A stretch of 64,000 bases of DNA from Bog-756 sp963753905 (GCA_963753905.1 CAVWDZ010000001.1:1-64000), one strand, 5' to 3'. Shown: positions 44,083 to 53,593, counted from the stretch's first letter. Notes: generated by a model from the letters alone, not told the origin. Numbers and translations are program-made.

Positions 44083-45297
44083 TCAGGCCGCAAGTGCTAG
44101 GCCGGCCGTGCCCATCAGGTCGAGGAAGTTGGCGCTGTAGAAGCGCTCCTGCGCGTCGTGGTCCGTACCTGCGGCGTCCATCGATGCGGCGAAGTGCTCG
44201 AGCGGCTTTCGCCCGCCCTCCACGTGGGGGTAGTCGGAGGAGAACATGGCCACCTCGGGGCCGGATTGGGCGATGATCCACCCCACGTCCTCGGTCGGGT
44301 ACGGCGTGAACCGGATCTGGCGCCGGACGTACTCGGTCGGGCGCAACTCCAAGTTCCGAATGCGCTCCTCGTGGCGGCCGAAGGCGTCAACGGCGGATTC
44401 CATCTGCCGGATCCAGCTCGGAACCCACACCGCACCCTGCTCGATGACGCCGAATCGGAGCTCCGGGAACCGGTCGAGCACGCCGTCGAAGATCATCGTG
44501 GCCAGCGTCTGCTCTGGCGGACGCGGGATGCCCATGTAATCGACGGACCGGAAGTTCTCCTCGCCTCCGTGGAAGTCCGGCGGCACTGGCAACCCGTTGT
44601 GAAAGTAGTTTCGGTCGATCAGGTCGCCGGTGCCACCCACGTGGAACACGACGGGAATCCCCGACTCTTGCGCCCGGCTCCATACGCCGTCGAGCCCGAC
44701 ATGGCTCGGCGAGTGGCCGGCCGGGCAGCCTGAGGCAACTAGAAGCGCGGCGGCCCCCATGTCAATAGCCTGGCTCGCTGCGGTCGTCGCCCGGTCGAAG
44801 TCGGCCAGTGGCACGTAGCAGGTGGGAAGGAGGCGGGAGTCGACCGAGCAGAACTCGACCATCCCTCGGTTGTGGGCCAGTGCCGTGCCATAGGCGAGGT
44901 CGATGTCGCCCGAGTGCTCCCAGTCGTGCAACCGCCGGTTGTGGAACGTGTTGAAGACCAGCTGGCTGGAGAATCCCAGCAGGTCGAGGGCGCGAGGCCG
45001 GTCAGCGGCAATGAATGACCCGGTGGCGGTGAAGTTCTTGCGCGCCATGATGTTGGTCCCTTCTTCGGCCCGGTACTCGTCCGACGCGTGCCTCTCGGCC
45101 AGGTCGGCGAATGCCCGTCGGAGGTCGGCCAGCTGCTCCTCGGGGTCGCCGCTCTGTCGAAGCTCGTTGCCGCCGGGATAGCGAAGTGGTTGGATTCGAT
45201 CACGGATCGAAGGGTCAGCGTACTCACGGAGCCATGTCGGAGTTTCCATGATGTGGGCGTCGGCGTCGTGGACGACTCGCCCGGTGTTATAGGGCAT
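44083..45297 (-). CDS. amidohydrolase-family (metal-dependent TIM-barrel) protein
   Basis: A 404-residue protein of the amidohydrolase-2 group, relatives of decarboxylases and hydrolases of cyclic or aromatic acids. The N-terminus has VVHDADAHIMETP (DxHxxE metal site), VVFHVGGTG carries the middle His, and MFSSDYPHVEG the final Asp. FGVIEQGAVWVPSWIRQM is also typical. Codon use is core-like. Next to it is the IS110 relic. The substrate is not evident. Confidence 0.87.
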   Translation of the reverse strand: MPYNTGRVVHDADAHIMETPTWLREYADPSIRDRIQPLRYPGGNELRQSGDPEEQLADLRRAFADLAERHASDEYRAEEGTNIMARKNFTATGSFIAADRPRALDLLGFSSQLVFNTFHNRRLHDWEHSGDIDLAYGTALAHNRGMVEFCSVDSRLLPTCYVPLADFDRATTAASQAIDMGAAALLVASGCPAGHSPSHVGLDGVWSRAQESGIPVVFHVGGTGDLIDRNYFHNGLPVPPDFHGGEENFRSVDYMGIPRPPEQTLATMIFDGVLDRFPELRFGVIEQGAVWVPSWIRQMESAVDAFGRHEERIRNLELRPTEYVRRQIRFTPYPTEDVGWIIAQSGPEVAMFSSDYPHVEGGRKPLEHFAASMDAAGTDHDAQERFYSANFLDLMGTAGLALAA

Positions 45298-45514
45298 GCA
45301 TCCCCCTTCTCCGAAGTCGCAGCGTCACCTTATCCTGGCGCCGGCCTGATCACTTTTTCGTGCTGTCTCCGCGAATTGTCTCGACAGTCCAGCGCACAGT
45401 GCTGGCAGGTCACGAAGGTATCCCCTATGAACCCAGGCCGGCGCCGCCAAGATGCGCCCCAGAACACCGGATCCGTGCGGCACCATATGGGACGTTGAAG
45501 GGCTTGTTGAGAGG

Positions 45515-45793
45515 ATGGCATCTGCCGTCAGCTCGGTGCAGACAGCTTGGGCCGAACGGAACTCCGAGAACATCGCTGCGGGGGCATCTCAGCTGTCGAC
45601 CGCTGCCGAGGAAGTGGCCGGGGAGGAAGACCTCTCCGGCGAAGCGATGGCGGCGTTGTGGATCGTTAGGGACAATGCTGAGTGCCTCACGGGACAGGTA
45701 TCCCGCACGCCGACAGATTGGGATCTGATAGGAGCGGCGTCGGCCTTCGCCGAGAGTGGCGTTGACCAGCTTCGGGAGGCACTCATTTCCTGA
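45515..45793 (+). CDS. hypothetical 92-residue alpha-helical protein
   Basis: The frame encodes MASAVSSVQTAWAERNSENIAAG and onward, mostly helical, acidic, with ALWIVRDNAECL and WDLIGAASAFAESGVDQ. The ATG at 45515 is used; an in-frame ATG at 45452 would add 21 residues. No family is recognised. A copy of the junction repeat begins 11 bp after the stop, so the gene and repeat look like one cassette-type unit. Confidence 0.55.
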   Translation: MASAVSSVQTAWAERNSENIAAGASQLSTAAEEVAGEEDLSGEAMAALWIVRDNAECLTGQVSRTPTDWDLIGAASAFAESGVDQLREALIS

Positions 45794-45804
45794 CTGTCTC
45801 AGAG

Positions 45805-45875
45805 CGCCGGCTCGGAGGCGTTACTGACTGGGGTGCGCTTGCTGACCGCGAACTGGAGTCGACCGGCTGCACCCT
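45805..45875 (+). repeat. junction repeat, degenerate copy
   Basis: Starts GCCGGCTCGGAGGCGTTACT and continues GGGGTGCGCTTGCTGACC, aligning with the full repeats at 50173 and 54921 in its left half; the right half has only CGACCGGCTGCACCCTGGGG. It lies just after a gene stop. Confidence 0.6.
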
Positions 45876-46065
45876 GGGGGGAAAGCCTCAACCCGCCATG
45901 GCGCGGGCGTCATAGGACACAAGCGTAGAGGGCCGATTCGACATGCGCTCTCTCGTCGCGCGAAACGCCGACATAAGTTTGTTTCTTGGCCGACCGCCCT
46001 TCTAACTCAGCTGTATGCGGTGGAGCAGTCCACAGGATTGACTTGGAGAGCGGCGGTAGCGTGGG

Positions 46066-46812
46066 ATGATGGTTGCTCATCTGGAGGGCCGCGTCCTGCT
46101 CATCACCGGCGCCGCTAGCGGTATAGGTCGAGCGACGGCCCTCCTGGCGTCCTCGCGTGGTGCCACGGTCGCTGGGATCGACGTCGATGAGGAGGGTCTG
46201 AACGTTACGGTCGACGCCGTGCGGCAACAGGGTAGTCGAGGCGAAGGGATTATCGCTGACGTGACAGACACAGCGGCACTCGCTACCTCGATCGGCGCGC
46301 TCGTTGCCGACGTGGGTCCGCTTGACGGTGTGTTCGCAAACGCCGCTATCCTTCCGCCGCCGGTACCGGTTGGAACGCTGGACCGGATTGGGTGGGACCG
46401 GGTTCTGGACGTCAACCTCACCGGCGCGGTCTTCACGCTTGTGGCAGCGTTGGCTCACGTCGTAGATGGCGGCTCGCTCCTCGTCAATGGATCATCGATG
46501 GCTATTAAGCCACGCGAGCAGCGCATCGCCTACGTTGCTGCGAAGGCGGGGCTTCACGCGGCAGCGCGAACGCTTGCATTGGAACTTGCGCCACGGCGGA
46601 TCAGAGTGAACGTCATCGCTCCCGGAATCACCGACACGCCGATGGTCAGGAGTATTCCCGGCCACATCGAGAGCGGGCTGCCCAGCGTTCCGCTGGGAGA
46701 GTTAGTACCCGCCGAGGAAGTCGCCGCCTTGGCCATACATCTCCTCTCCGATGATGCGCGCCACGTGACGGGCGCAGTGTTCAGCATCGACGCAGGGCGC
46801 ACAGCTAGCTGA
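46066..46812 (+). CDS. short-chain dehydrogenase/reductase
   Basis: A 248-residue classical SDR from ATG 46066. The cofactor site TGAASGIGRATALLASS, NAAILPPPV (in place of NAG), the catalytic SSMAIKPREQRIAYVAAKAG with Ser, Tyr and Lys, and IAPGITDTPM are all intact. The Asp at the end of beta-2 (GIDVDEEG) suggests NAD preference. Substrate unknown. It is a single gene with its own 5' region, followed by a junction repeat 118 bp downstream. Confidence 0.88.
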   Translation: MMVAHLEGRVLLITGAASGIGRATALLASSRGATVAGIDVDEEGLNVTVDAVRQQGSRGEGIIADVTDTAALATSIGALVADVGPLDGVFANAAILPPPVPVGTLDRIGWDRVLDVNLTGAVFTLVAALAHVVDGGSLLVNGSSMAIKPREQRIAYVAAKAGLHAAARTLALELAPRRIRVNVIAPGITDTPMVRSIPGHIESGLPSVPLGELVPAEEVAALAIHLLSDDARHVTGAVFSIDAGRTAS

Positions 46813-46930
46813 TATCGCTCCTGAGGGGGCCACGGCGGCTTCACCTGCGAGGCCGGCCCGAACGACGGATCTGGGAGATGCAGGTGTCCCATAATGCGCG
46901 TCCGTAAGTCGTGCTGAAGGTGTCCCAGAA

Positions 46931-46980
46931 CACTGGGTGGGAGGCGCTTATCAACCGCCCCGACCGGCACCCTGCGAGAC
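46931..46980 (+). repeat. junction repeat, partial copy
   Basis: CACTGGGTGGGAGGCGCTTA then TCAACCGCCCCGACCGGCAC; this matches the repeat's GGAGGCG-TTATC core and its CGACCGGCAC right part, with the middle missing. Confidence 0.5.
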
Positions 46981-47105
46981 ACCCCTCGGCAAGGGGCTGC
47001 GCGGACAATTCTCTGGAAACTTACGGCGAGGTGTCGATCTGGCTCTCTCCCGTTCGACGCAATGGTGAGAGGCTGGGAAGGTCCCGCCCTCCCGACAGAG
47101 GAGTC

Positions 47106-47465
47106 ATGATGCCCCGTTTCCTTTCGATGATCCGCGTTGACGAACAGAATCGCCCCGACGTGAGCGCGAGCCCCGAATTCTCAGAACGCATGGGGGCGCT
47201 GTTCGAGGAGATCACCAAGGCCGGGGTGATGCTGGAGACGGCCGGGCTGACCCCGACTTCCGAGGGCACCCGGATTACTTGGACCGGCGGTGCGCTCAGC
47301 TCTAAGGACGGCCCCTTCACCGAGAGCAAAGAAGTCGTCGGTGGTTACGCCATCCTCCAGGCCAAGGACAAGGCGGAGGCCATGGAGTGGACCAAGCGGT
47401 TCTTGCAGATCCATCCGGAGCACTGGACCGTTACCGCCGAGCTCCGTGAGATCGCAGAAGGCTGA
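47106..47465 (+). CDS. YCII-related DGPF-motif protein
   Basis: A 119-residue protein with GAGGAG directly before the ATG at 47106. It has the YCII ferredoxin-like fold, with RFLSMIRVDE at the start and the family motif KDGPFTESKEVVGGYAIL near residue 68. Proteins with this DGPF motif are known to be encoded next to ECF42-group sigma factors, as is the case here: the sigma gene starts 42 bp later. The biochemical role is not known. Confidence 0.9.
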   Translation: MMPRFLSMIRVDEQNRPDVSASPEFSERMGALFEEITKAGVMLETAGLTPTSEGTRITWTGGALSSKDGPFTESKEVVGGYAILQAKDKAEAMEWTKRFLQIHPEHWTVTAELREIAEG

Positions 47466-47507
47466 CCAGGCAGAGCTTGCTCCACCCCAATGCGGCTGCT
47501 CTGATGG

Positions 47508-48767
47508 GTGGTCGTGACGGCTTCAGACCCGACCGATTCACTCGAAGTGGTGTTCAGGATCGAATCGGCGCGTATCATCGCAGGCGTCGCTCGCATCGTT
47601 CGGGACGTGGGAATCGCCGAGGAGATCGCACAGGACGCGCTGGTGGCTGCGCTTGAGGCATGGCCAGAGACAGGTGCCCCGAGCAATCCGGGTGCATGGC
47701 TCATGGCCACTGCCAAGCACCGTGCGATCGATCTCGTGCGCCGCAAGGAGACATACGCTCGCAAACTGGCAGAGGTTGGTCGGACACTGGACGAGGTGCC
47801 AGCGATCGAGCCGACGGACGCTGACGATATAGATGATGATCTCCTTCGGCTTATCTTCATCGCGTGCCATCCGGTGCTGTCGCCCGACGCCCGTATCGCT
47901 CTGACATTGCGCCTGATTGGCGGGCTCACGACGAATGAGATTGCCCGAGCATTCCTGGTCTCGGAGCCGACGATCGCACAGCGCATCGTCCGCGCCAAGC
48001 GGTCGCTTGCCGAGGCCGAAGTTCCCTTTGAGGTCCCATACGGTGCCGACCGGGCTGCCCGGGTGGCGTCGGTTCTGGAGGTCATCTACCTCGTCTTTAA
48101 CGAGGGTTACGCCGCGACGGCCGGCGAGGACCTGGTGCGCCCAGGCCTGTGCGAGGACGCACTTCGCTTGGCTCGCGTCCTCGCTGGTCTGATGCCGGCG
48201 GAGCCGGAAGCCCACGGCCTCGTGGCACTCCTCGAATTCCAAGCTTCCCGGATTGCGGCTCGGACGGATCCGACCGGTGAGCCAGTGCTCCTTGCTGACC
48301 AGGATCGGTCCAGGTGGAACAGAATGCTCATCCGGCGCGGCCGCGAGGCCCTGGATCGAGCAGGCGACGGCCCGTACTCACTCCAGGCCGCGATCGCCGC
48401 GTGTCACGCGCAAGCAGTTCGCTTCGAGGACACCGACTGGATGGCGATCGCCGTCCTTTATCGCCAGCTCATGGCGCTGACCCCGTCCCCGGTGGTCGAG
48501 CTGAACCGAGCCGTGGCCATCTCGATGTCGGAGGGACCCGCGGCTGGCCTGACGTTAGTGGACGCCCTGGCCGATGAACCGGCCCTCAAGAACTATCACT
48601 TGCTGCCGAGCGTTCGAGGCGATCTGCTAGAGCGCCTTGGGCGGAGAGAGGAAGCGCGTGCGGAGTTCGAGAGGGCGGCATCCATGACCCGCAACGAACG
48701 CGAGAGGGAGCTGCTCCTGAAAAGGATCTCTTGCTCCGATCCTGTCGCTAGGACAAAACGCTCCTAG
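47508..48767 (+). CDS. ECF sigma factor of the ECF42 type
   Basis: A 419-residue sigma factor starting at GTG 47508 (a second GTG is two codons in). Region 2 is RDVGIAEEIAQDALVAALEAW with PGAWLMATAKHRAIDLVRR; region 4 is LRLIGGLTTNEIARAFLVSE with the recognition helix PTIAQRIVRAKRSL. The C-terminal 220 residues are a helical, TPR-like extension (VELNRAVAISMSEGPAAGL, LERLGRREEARAEFERA). This extension and the paired DGPF gene define ECF42, which has no anti-sigma factor; activity is thought to be controlled by the C-terminal part. Confidence 0.92.
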   Translation: MVVTASDPTDSLEVVFRIESARIIAGVARIVRDVGIAEEIAQDALVAALEAWPETGAPSNPGAWLMATAKHRAIDLVRRKETYARKLAEVGRTLDEVPAIEPTDADDIDDDLLRLIFIACHPVLSPDARIALTLRLIGGLTTNEIARAFLVSEPTIAQRIVRAKRSLAEAEVPFEVPYGADRAARVASVLEVIYLVFNEGYAATAGEDLVRPGLCEDALRLARVLAGLMPAEPEAHGLVALLEFQASRIAARTDPTGEPVLLADQDRSRWNRMLIRRGREALDRAGDGPYSLQAAIAACHAQAVRFEDTDWMAIAVLYRQLMALTPSPVVELNRAVAISMSEGPAAGLTLVDALADEPALKNYHLLPSVRGDLLERLGRREEARAEFERAASMTRNERERELLLKRISCSDPVARTKRS

Positions 48768-49006
48768 CCATACCGCCACACAGGTCGCCATCGCATGATG
48801 CCACCCTCTCGGGCCAATCTCCGTTGGCACCTTTACCGGGAACGGCGCAAGAGCTTCTCATCTGAGCGGATACGCACCATTTGCCGTTGACCACCAGCGA
48901 TATGTATTAACGGATCCGGCGAGCCCCGTGCCCCATAACGCTCATCCTTCGGACGTGTCGAAAGTGTCCCCGACTACCGGGAGCAGGGTGGATATCGAGT
49001 GTGCTT

Positions 49007-49435
49007 CTACCGCACTCTGGGGGCACGCCTGACGACCAACAGGGGGATGATGCGATCGGTCATCCGAGCGAGGTTAGCGAGCTGCGGATAGCGGTCGACT
49101 GCTTCCGCAAAGAGACGCTCTCGCTCGTCGCCCGTTGCCTCCTCAGCTACAACGTCAATCGTCTCGCTACCGACCTCGATCCTCGTGACGGGGTGCTCGC
49201 TTAGGTTGTGATACCAAGCTGGGTGCCTCGGTGCTCCTCCGTTCGCGGCCCAGATGAAGTAGCGCCCATCGTCGGGCAGGTACGCGACTGGGTTGACGCG
49301 GCTCGCCCCGGATTTCGCGCCGGTATGGTGAAGCAACAGGAGTGTGGTTCCCTCCCACGTGTCGCCGACTCGTCCGCTGTTGGCCCGGAACTCACTGATC
49401 ACCTTGGCGTTGTACTCTTCGGGCGTCTCAGCCAT
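49007..49435 (-). CDS. deazaflavin (F420)-dependent nitroreductase-family protein
   Basis: A 142-residue protein with the split-barrel fold of the Ddn family, starting at ATG 49435 (MAETPEEYNAKVISEFRAN). FEGTTLLLLHHTGAKSG-like sequence (here WEGTTLLLLHHTGAKSG), RVNPVAYLPDDGRYFIWA, PAWYHNLSEHPVTRIEVG and the C-terminal RYPQLANL are its hallmarks. These enzymes use reduced F420 in actinobacteria, supporting the host assignment. The substrate is unknown. Confidence 0.88.
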   Translation of the reverse strand: MAETPEEYNAKVISEFRANSGRVGDTWEGTTLLLLHHTGAKSGASRVNPVAYLPDDGRYFIWAANGGAPRHPAWYHNLSEHPVTRIEVGSETIDVVAEEATGDERERLFAEAVDRYPQLANLARMTDRIIPLLVVRRAPRVR

Positions 49436-49546
49436 GGGGCTTCTTTCGTTCTCAATGTTCCTTTTGGCTTTACAGATCAAGGGGAGTCAACCCGTCGATG
49501 CATGCCTTTCACCTGACTGAGTGGTGACGGCACATCGCGGTGCAAC

Positions 49547-50068
49547 CTACGAGGTCCGCAGGGCCGACCCGGTCTCAAGGAGGGTTTTGAGACTGGCGAG
49601 AACAGCAGGCCAACCCTCAGTGATGGCCTTGAGAATCTCGCTACCAGGGTCGAAGCCGTCGTGGACGACCGTGAGCTTTGCGACGCCGTGCCCGACGTCC
49701 TCAATGTCGAAGGCCACCTTGGATCGGGGTTCGGTCCGCCACGCGTCAGCGGTGGCCTCGTCCATGCCGACTTCGGCGGCCCACTCGGGCGTCATCGTGT
49801 GCCAGGTGTAGGCAAGTCTGTGATGGGGATCGGACTCGAGGATCACCTGTTCGGGGTCGCTCACGACAAGCCCGACTTCCTCGTGCGCCATGTCGTAGGT
49901 GGAGCCCTTCTTCCAGTCCGAGCGGAAGGTCTTCTCACCAGCCCTTTGGTGCCGCCAGTAGCGTTTCATGAGGGCGGGGTCGGTGAGGCCCTGCCAGACT
50001 TGCTCGGGCGTCGCCTGGATGTAGGTCGTATAGGTAAAGCTCGTCATCTCGTTGATCCGTGCAGCCAT
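49547..50068 (-). CDS. SRPBCC (AHSA1-like) domain protein
   Basis: About 173 residues starting at MAARINEMTSFTYTTYI; an upstream in-frame ATG at 50110 would add 14 residues. The steroidogenic-acute-regulatory-related fold is shown by TYIQATPEQVWQGLTDPALMKRYW at the N-terminus and a C-terminal helix (GWPAVLASLKTLLET). Relatives bind hydrophobic ligands or act in stress and are often paired with ArsR regulators; no such gene is adjacent. It is upstream of the F420-type gene on the same strand. Confidence 0.85.
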   Translation of the reverse strand: MAARINEMTSFTYTTYIQATPEQVWQGLTDPALMKRYWRHQRAGEKTFRSDWKKGSTYDMAHEEVGLVVSDPEQVILESDPHHRLAYTWHTMTPEWAAEVGMDEATADAWRTEPRSKVAFDIEDVGHGVAKLTVVHDGFDPGSEILKAITEGWPAVLASLKTLLETGSALRTS

Positions 50069-50172
50069 GGCCTTACCTCCGATCGTCGAGCCGCCCGATT
50101 GAGACGCCATCGGACATCTCTACCCCTGATCAAGGTAGACCCAAATTCGGGCGTTGACAGACTGCCGCCTAA

Positions 50173-50254
50173 CCGGCTCGGAGGCGTTATCGAACGGGGC
50201 GCGCTTGCCAGGTGCTAACTGCCACCGACGGGCAGATGCGGGCGTGTGGATAAC
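50173..50254 (+). repeat. junction repeat, full copy
   Basis: An 82-bp element from CCGGCTCGGAGGCGTTATCG to GGCGTGTGGATAAC. Its outer ends GTTATC (50186-50191) and GATAAC (50249-50254) are inverted repeats; TGCC...GGCA lies inside. By hand alignment it agrees with the copy at 54921-55003 at about 73 of 83 positions. It sits 7 bp after the methyltransferase stop. Confidence 0.75.
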
Positions 50255-50261
50255 GTCCCGA

Positions 50262-51020
50262 TCACTCAGGACGGCCGGGGTGCCGAGGCAGCAGGCGATA
50301 GACAATGAACGATGGCAGTTTCTCAGCCCTAACGAGTTCTTGAGGAAATCGGCTGACTGCGTCCTGGTCAGGTCGTGTCTCTCGAATACGGTCGACCATA
50401 AAGCCTGCATCGGCGAAGGCGTTGATCACAGAACCGAGCGGGCGACGCCAGAAGTGTTGGGTCACTTCTACATCTTCCTTCGCCCAGGTGTCAGACACGA
50501 GTTCCGTGTCAAAGTAGCCGCCGATTTGGCTGGGGAGGGGAGGGCCAAAGGGATGGTCCAGCGAGATGACGACCCATCCATCCGGACGAAGAAGAGAAGC
50601 GAATGATCCCAGCGGCACAAGCCAATCCACTAGGTAGTGCAAGGCGAGGGAGCAGGTGATTCCGTCAATGGAATGAGGGTCGAGGGGAATGGACTCGGCA
50701 AGATCTGCGACGAAGAATCGACCTCGGCCTTTGCACCTGGTCCGGGCCTCGTTGACCATGGCTGGGCTCAGGTCAACACCTATCACCTGGGCCCCTTCGC
50801 CGAGCATCCACTCGCACTGAGCGCCTGAACCACAGCCAACGTCTAGGACCGTCAATCCCGTGAGTGGGCGAGGTATCAGCGACCGCAAGGCTGGTCGCTC
50901 TAGGAGCCCATTGAATGGCCCTTCATCTGTGGCTGCCGACCATACCGAGGCCAGCCGGTCATACGCCTCTCGGGTCAGTCGGGTGTGCTGCTCCTGACTC
51001 TCTGGCTTCCGACCATCCAT
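50262..51020 (-). CDS. class I SAM-dependent methyltransferase
   Basis: A 252-residue methyltransferase from ATG 51020. Motif I is LTVLDVGCGSGAQCEWML, followed by VIGVDLSPAMV, FFVADLAESIPL and SFASLLRPDGWVVISLDHPFG. The family acts on small molecules or proteins; the acceptor cannot be named. Its stop is followed by the full junction repeat. Confidence 0.9.
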   Translation of the reverse strand: MDGRKPESQEQHTRLTREAYDRLASVWSAATDEGPFNGLLERPALRSLIPRPLTGLTVLDVGCGSGAQCEWMLGEGAQVIGVDLSPAMVNEARTRCKGRGRFFVADLAESIPLDPHSIDGITCSLALHYLVDWLVPLGSFASLLRPDGWVVISLDHPFGPPLPSQIGGYFDTELVSDTWAKEDVEVTQHFWRRPLGSVINAFADAGFMVDRIRETRPDQDAVSRFPQELVRAEKLPSFIVYRLLPRHPGRPE

Positions 51021-51224
51021 GTAAAAGGTTGTACCAGATCACGGGTAGCACGGACCTTCGATGTATTTCGGGGCCATCCCCAAACACCAGGTCAGCGGCG
51101 CTTCCCTGGCTGACCCCAACCGGCACTTATACGGGTAATCGACTTATACGGGTGATCCGCCAGTTCGGCTGACCGCTCAGGGAGAATTTCCCTGGGCGGA
51201 GGCTCGGACAAAAGGAGGATTTCC

Positions 51225-52265
51225 GTGGTCTGGTCTCCGCAGTTGCAACGCGTCGCCTGTGAAGGTGGCAGCGATCGATATCAGCTCGGTCATGAGCTGG
51301 TCGACGCCTTCTTGGACTTCGCGTCCGGGAGGGCCCGACCCAACACGGTGCGCGCTTATGCACACGATCTGAAGGCGTTCTTCACCGTGGTCACCAAAGA
51401 CCCCGTCGAGGTGACGCCGGCCGATGTGATGACCTTCGTCGCCGAACAACAGCGACCAAGGTCTGGTGCCGAGAACGTCGTGCACTTCCCCGACGCCGGC
51501 TCGGGGCTGTCACCGGCTACGGTCATGCGTCGGCTGGCGGCGGTGTCTGCCTTCTATGGCTATCTGCTGACTCGAGCCGACACGCCGGTGGCGGTGAACC
51601 CGGTGCCACGGGGTCTGCCCACCCGGCGCAGCCGCCGGGAGCTTCGGGCCGCCCCTTTGGTGCGAGGAGTGCGCCGTCTGCCTCGGATCCTCGACCCCGA
51701 AGAAGCTGCTGCCCTCCTGTCTGCGCTGCGGACCCGACGTGACCGGGCCATCACCGAAGCCATGCTGCTCGGTGGCCTCCGCCGCTGCGAGGCCCTCGGG
51801 CTCCGGCTGGAGGACATACGGCTTGGCGAGTGCCGGGTGTTCATCGTCGAGGGCAAGGGTGGTCACCAGCGTCTGGTGCCGATGTCGCCCACCTTCTTTG
51901 CCACCGTGGCCGACTACCTGGAGTGCGAGCGACCTGTCGACGCACCGTGCGACCGACTCTTTGTCGTATTGAAAGGTCCCAACCGTGGCCTGCCGCTCTC
52001 CACGGAAGGCCTCGACGAGGTCATGGCCGCAGCCAGGAAGCGGGCCGGACTCAGCCATGGCACCTGCCACGAGCTCCGCCACACCTGTCTGACCAGACTG
52101 CGGGAAGCAGGCATGTCGCTCGAGGCCCTCCAGGCCCAAGCCGGACACCGATCGATCGCCTCGACCCAGGTCTATCTGCACCTCGGGTCGGACTGGTTGG
52201 CCGCCGAGTACCGGGCCGCAGCCGACGCCGTCGAGGCCGACCTGGCACTGGAGGCCCTGTCATGA
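51225..52265 (+). CDS. tyrosine recombinase, first of a pair
   Basis: A 346-residue site-specific recombinase. AAGGAGG at 51211-51217 supports GTG 51225. An N-terminal SAM-like core-binding domain (ARPNTVRAYAHDLKAFFTV) precedes the catalytic domain with Arg in LGGLRRCEALGLR, Lys in VEGKGGHQR, HELRHTCLTRL and the nucleophile Tyr in GHRSIASTQVYLHL. The catalytic set is complete. Its stop overlaps the second recombinase start (ATGA), so the two are made together as in Tn554- or RIT-type elements. Confidence 0.92.
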   Translation: MVWSPQLQRVACEGGSDRYQLGHELVDAFLDFASGRARPNTVRAYAHDLKAFFTVVTKDPVEVTPADVMTFVAEQQRPRSGAENVVHFPDAGSGLSPATVMRRLAAVSAFYGYLLTRADTPVAVNPVPRGLPTRRSRRELRAAPLVRGVRRLPRILDPEEAAALLSALRTRRDRAITEAMLLGGLRRCEALGLRLEDIRLGECRVFIVEGKGGHQRLVPMSPTFFATVADYLECERPVDAPCDRLFVVLKGPNRGLPLSTEGLDEVMAAARKRAGLSHGTCHELRHTCLTRLREAGMSLEALQAQAGHRSIASTQVYLHLGSDWLAAEYRAAADAVEADLALEALS

Positions 52266-53593
52266 GCGGGGCATCGATCTCCAAGCTGCCGACTCGCACC
52301 GCATCGCCTTCAGAGTCGATATCGCCACGAGACATCGGCATGACGTGGAGGTGGGAAGAGATCGCCGCCCGGGCCGAACAGATGGCTTCGACGATGAAGA
52401 ACTACCTGGCCCAGCTGGCTGTTTCGTCCCGTCCGGGCACCGTGGAGGCAGCCGACCTCGCCCTCCGGGTGTTCGCCGGTCACCTCCTCGAGACCGACCC
52501 GGACTGCCGGTGTGTGGCCGACGTCTCACGCCACCACATCGAGTCGTTCAAGCTGGACCTGGCCGCCCGGCCCGGCAAGTCGCCCGGCCAGCCGTCGTCG
52601 GTTGCGACCATATGCCACAAGCTTGGGATGGTGCGCACCTTCTTCGAGCGGATCATCGAATGGGACTACGACGACGCCCCGCGGAGGGTCCCCATCTACG
52701 CCGGAGACTTCCCCAAACGGGACGAGCCCCTGCCCCGGTTTCTGGACGACCCCACCGCGGCCAAGTTCATGGCCACCCTGGCCGAGGATCCCGACCGGCG
52801 CCGGCGACTCATGGTCGAACTCCTGGCTCGCACCGGCATGCGGGCCGGTGAGCTCGGCGGGCTGCGGGACGATGCCGTGTTCCGCCTCAGCGGCACCCAC
52901 TGGCTGCGGATCCCCGTCGGCAAGCTCCACAATGACCGCAACGTCCCCCTCCACCCGGTGCTCATCGACCTCATTGCCGACTACCGGGTCCGGCGGGGTC
53001 CGAGTCCCTCGGGACTGCTGGTCGTCCGCAACGACGGCCAGCCTTTCGACCGCCGGACCATCCACCGCTACGTAGCGGCGGTGGCACGCCGGGCAGGCAC
53101 CGGACATGTCCATCCCCACCAGTTGCGCCACACACTTGCCACCCAGTTGATCAACCGAGGCATGAGCCTCGAAGCCATCGCCAAGCTGTTGGGCCACCGT
53201 TCACCGCGCATGACCCTCGTCTACGCACGCATCTCGAACGACTCCGTGGCCGAGCAGTATTTCCGAGCCACCCAGGCGGTCGAGGTCACTGGCGGTGTTC
53301 CCGTTGTCGACGAGGAGGCTCGTCTGCTGGCCCGGAGTCATCCTCGACTGTTGGCCAATGGACACTGCACACGACCGACTCAGCTCGACTGCTCGTACCA
53401 GACGATCTGCGAGGGTTGCGGGTTCTTCGAGACCGGACCGGAGTTCATTCCGATCCTCCGTCGCCAGAAGGACAACGCGGTCGAACAAGCCGACTTCGAG
53501 AGGTCGCACATCTTCCAGGAGCTGATCGACGGCCTGACAACGGACAAGCCACTCGGACGGAATGCTCAGCGCCAACTGCCGCCGCCACGATGA
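52262..53593 (+). CDS. tyrosine recombinase, second of a pair, with Cys-rich tail
   Basis: A 443-residue recombinase starting at ATG 52262. The N-terminal arm (SRPGTVEAADLALRVFAGHL) leads to a catalytic domain with Arg in RTGMRAGELGGL, HPHQLRHTLATQLI and Tyr in LGHRSPRMTLVYARI. After this a C-terminal domain of about 100 residues has four or more cysteines in HCTRPTQLDCSYQTICEGC, likely a zinc ribbon. Such tails are found in the second protein of paired transposon recombinases. Catalytic residues are complete. Confidence 0.92.
   Translation: MSGASISKLPTRTASPSESISPRDIGMTWRWEEIAARAEQMASTMKNYLAQLAVSSRPGTVEAADLALRVFAGHLLETDPDCRCVADVSRHHIESFKLDLAARPGKSPGQPSSVATICHKLGMVRTFFERIIEWDYDDAPRRVPIYAGDFPKRDEPLPRFLDDPTAAKFMATLAEDPDRRRRLMVELLARTGMRAGELGGLRDDAVFRLSGTHWLRIPVGKLHNDRNVPLHPVLIDLIADYRVRRGPSPSGLLVVRNDGQPFDRRTIHRYVAAVARRAGTGHVHPHQLRHTLATQLINRGMSLEAIAKLLGHRSPRMTLVYARISNDSVAEQYFRATQAVEVTGGVPVVDEEARLLARSHPRLLANGHCTRPTQLDCSYQTICEGCGFFETGPEFIPILRRQKDNAVEQADFERSHIFQELIDGLTTDKPLGRNAQRQLPPPR

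Noticed and set aside
50160..50260. Junction repeats as classical attC sites
   Set aside because: GCCTAAC at 50166 fits the RYYYAAC core, but no matching GTTRRRY lies at the right distance, and the TTATC core varies (GTTATC, GATATC, CTTATC, ATTATC) where attC needs an invariant GTT. Kept as a cassette-like hypothesis only.
51225..53593. One of the tyrosine recombinases as an integron integrase
   Set aside because: They overlap as a pair, one has a Cys-rich tail, and they lie inside their own inverted ends; this fits a transposon pair rather than IntI.
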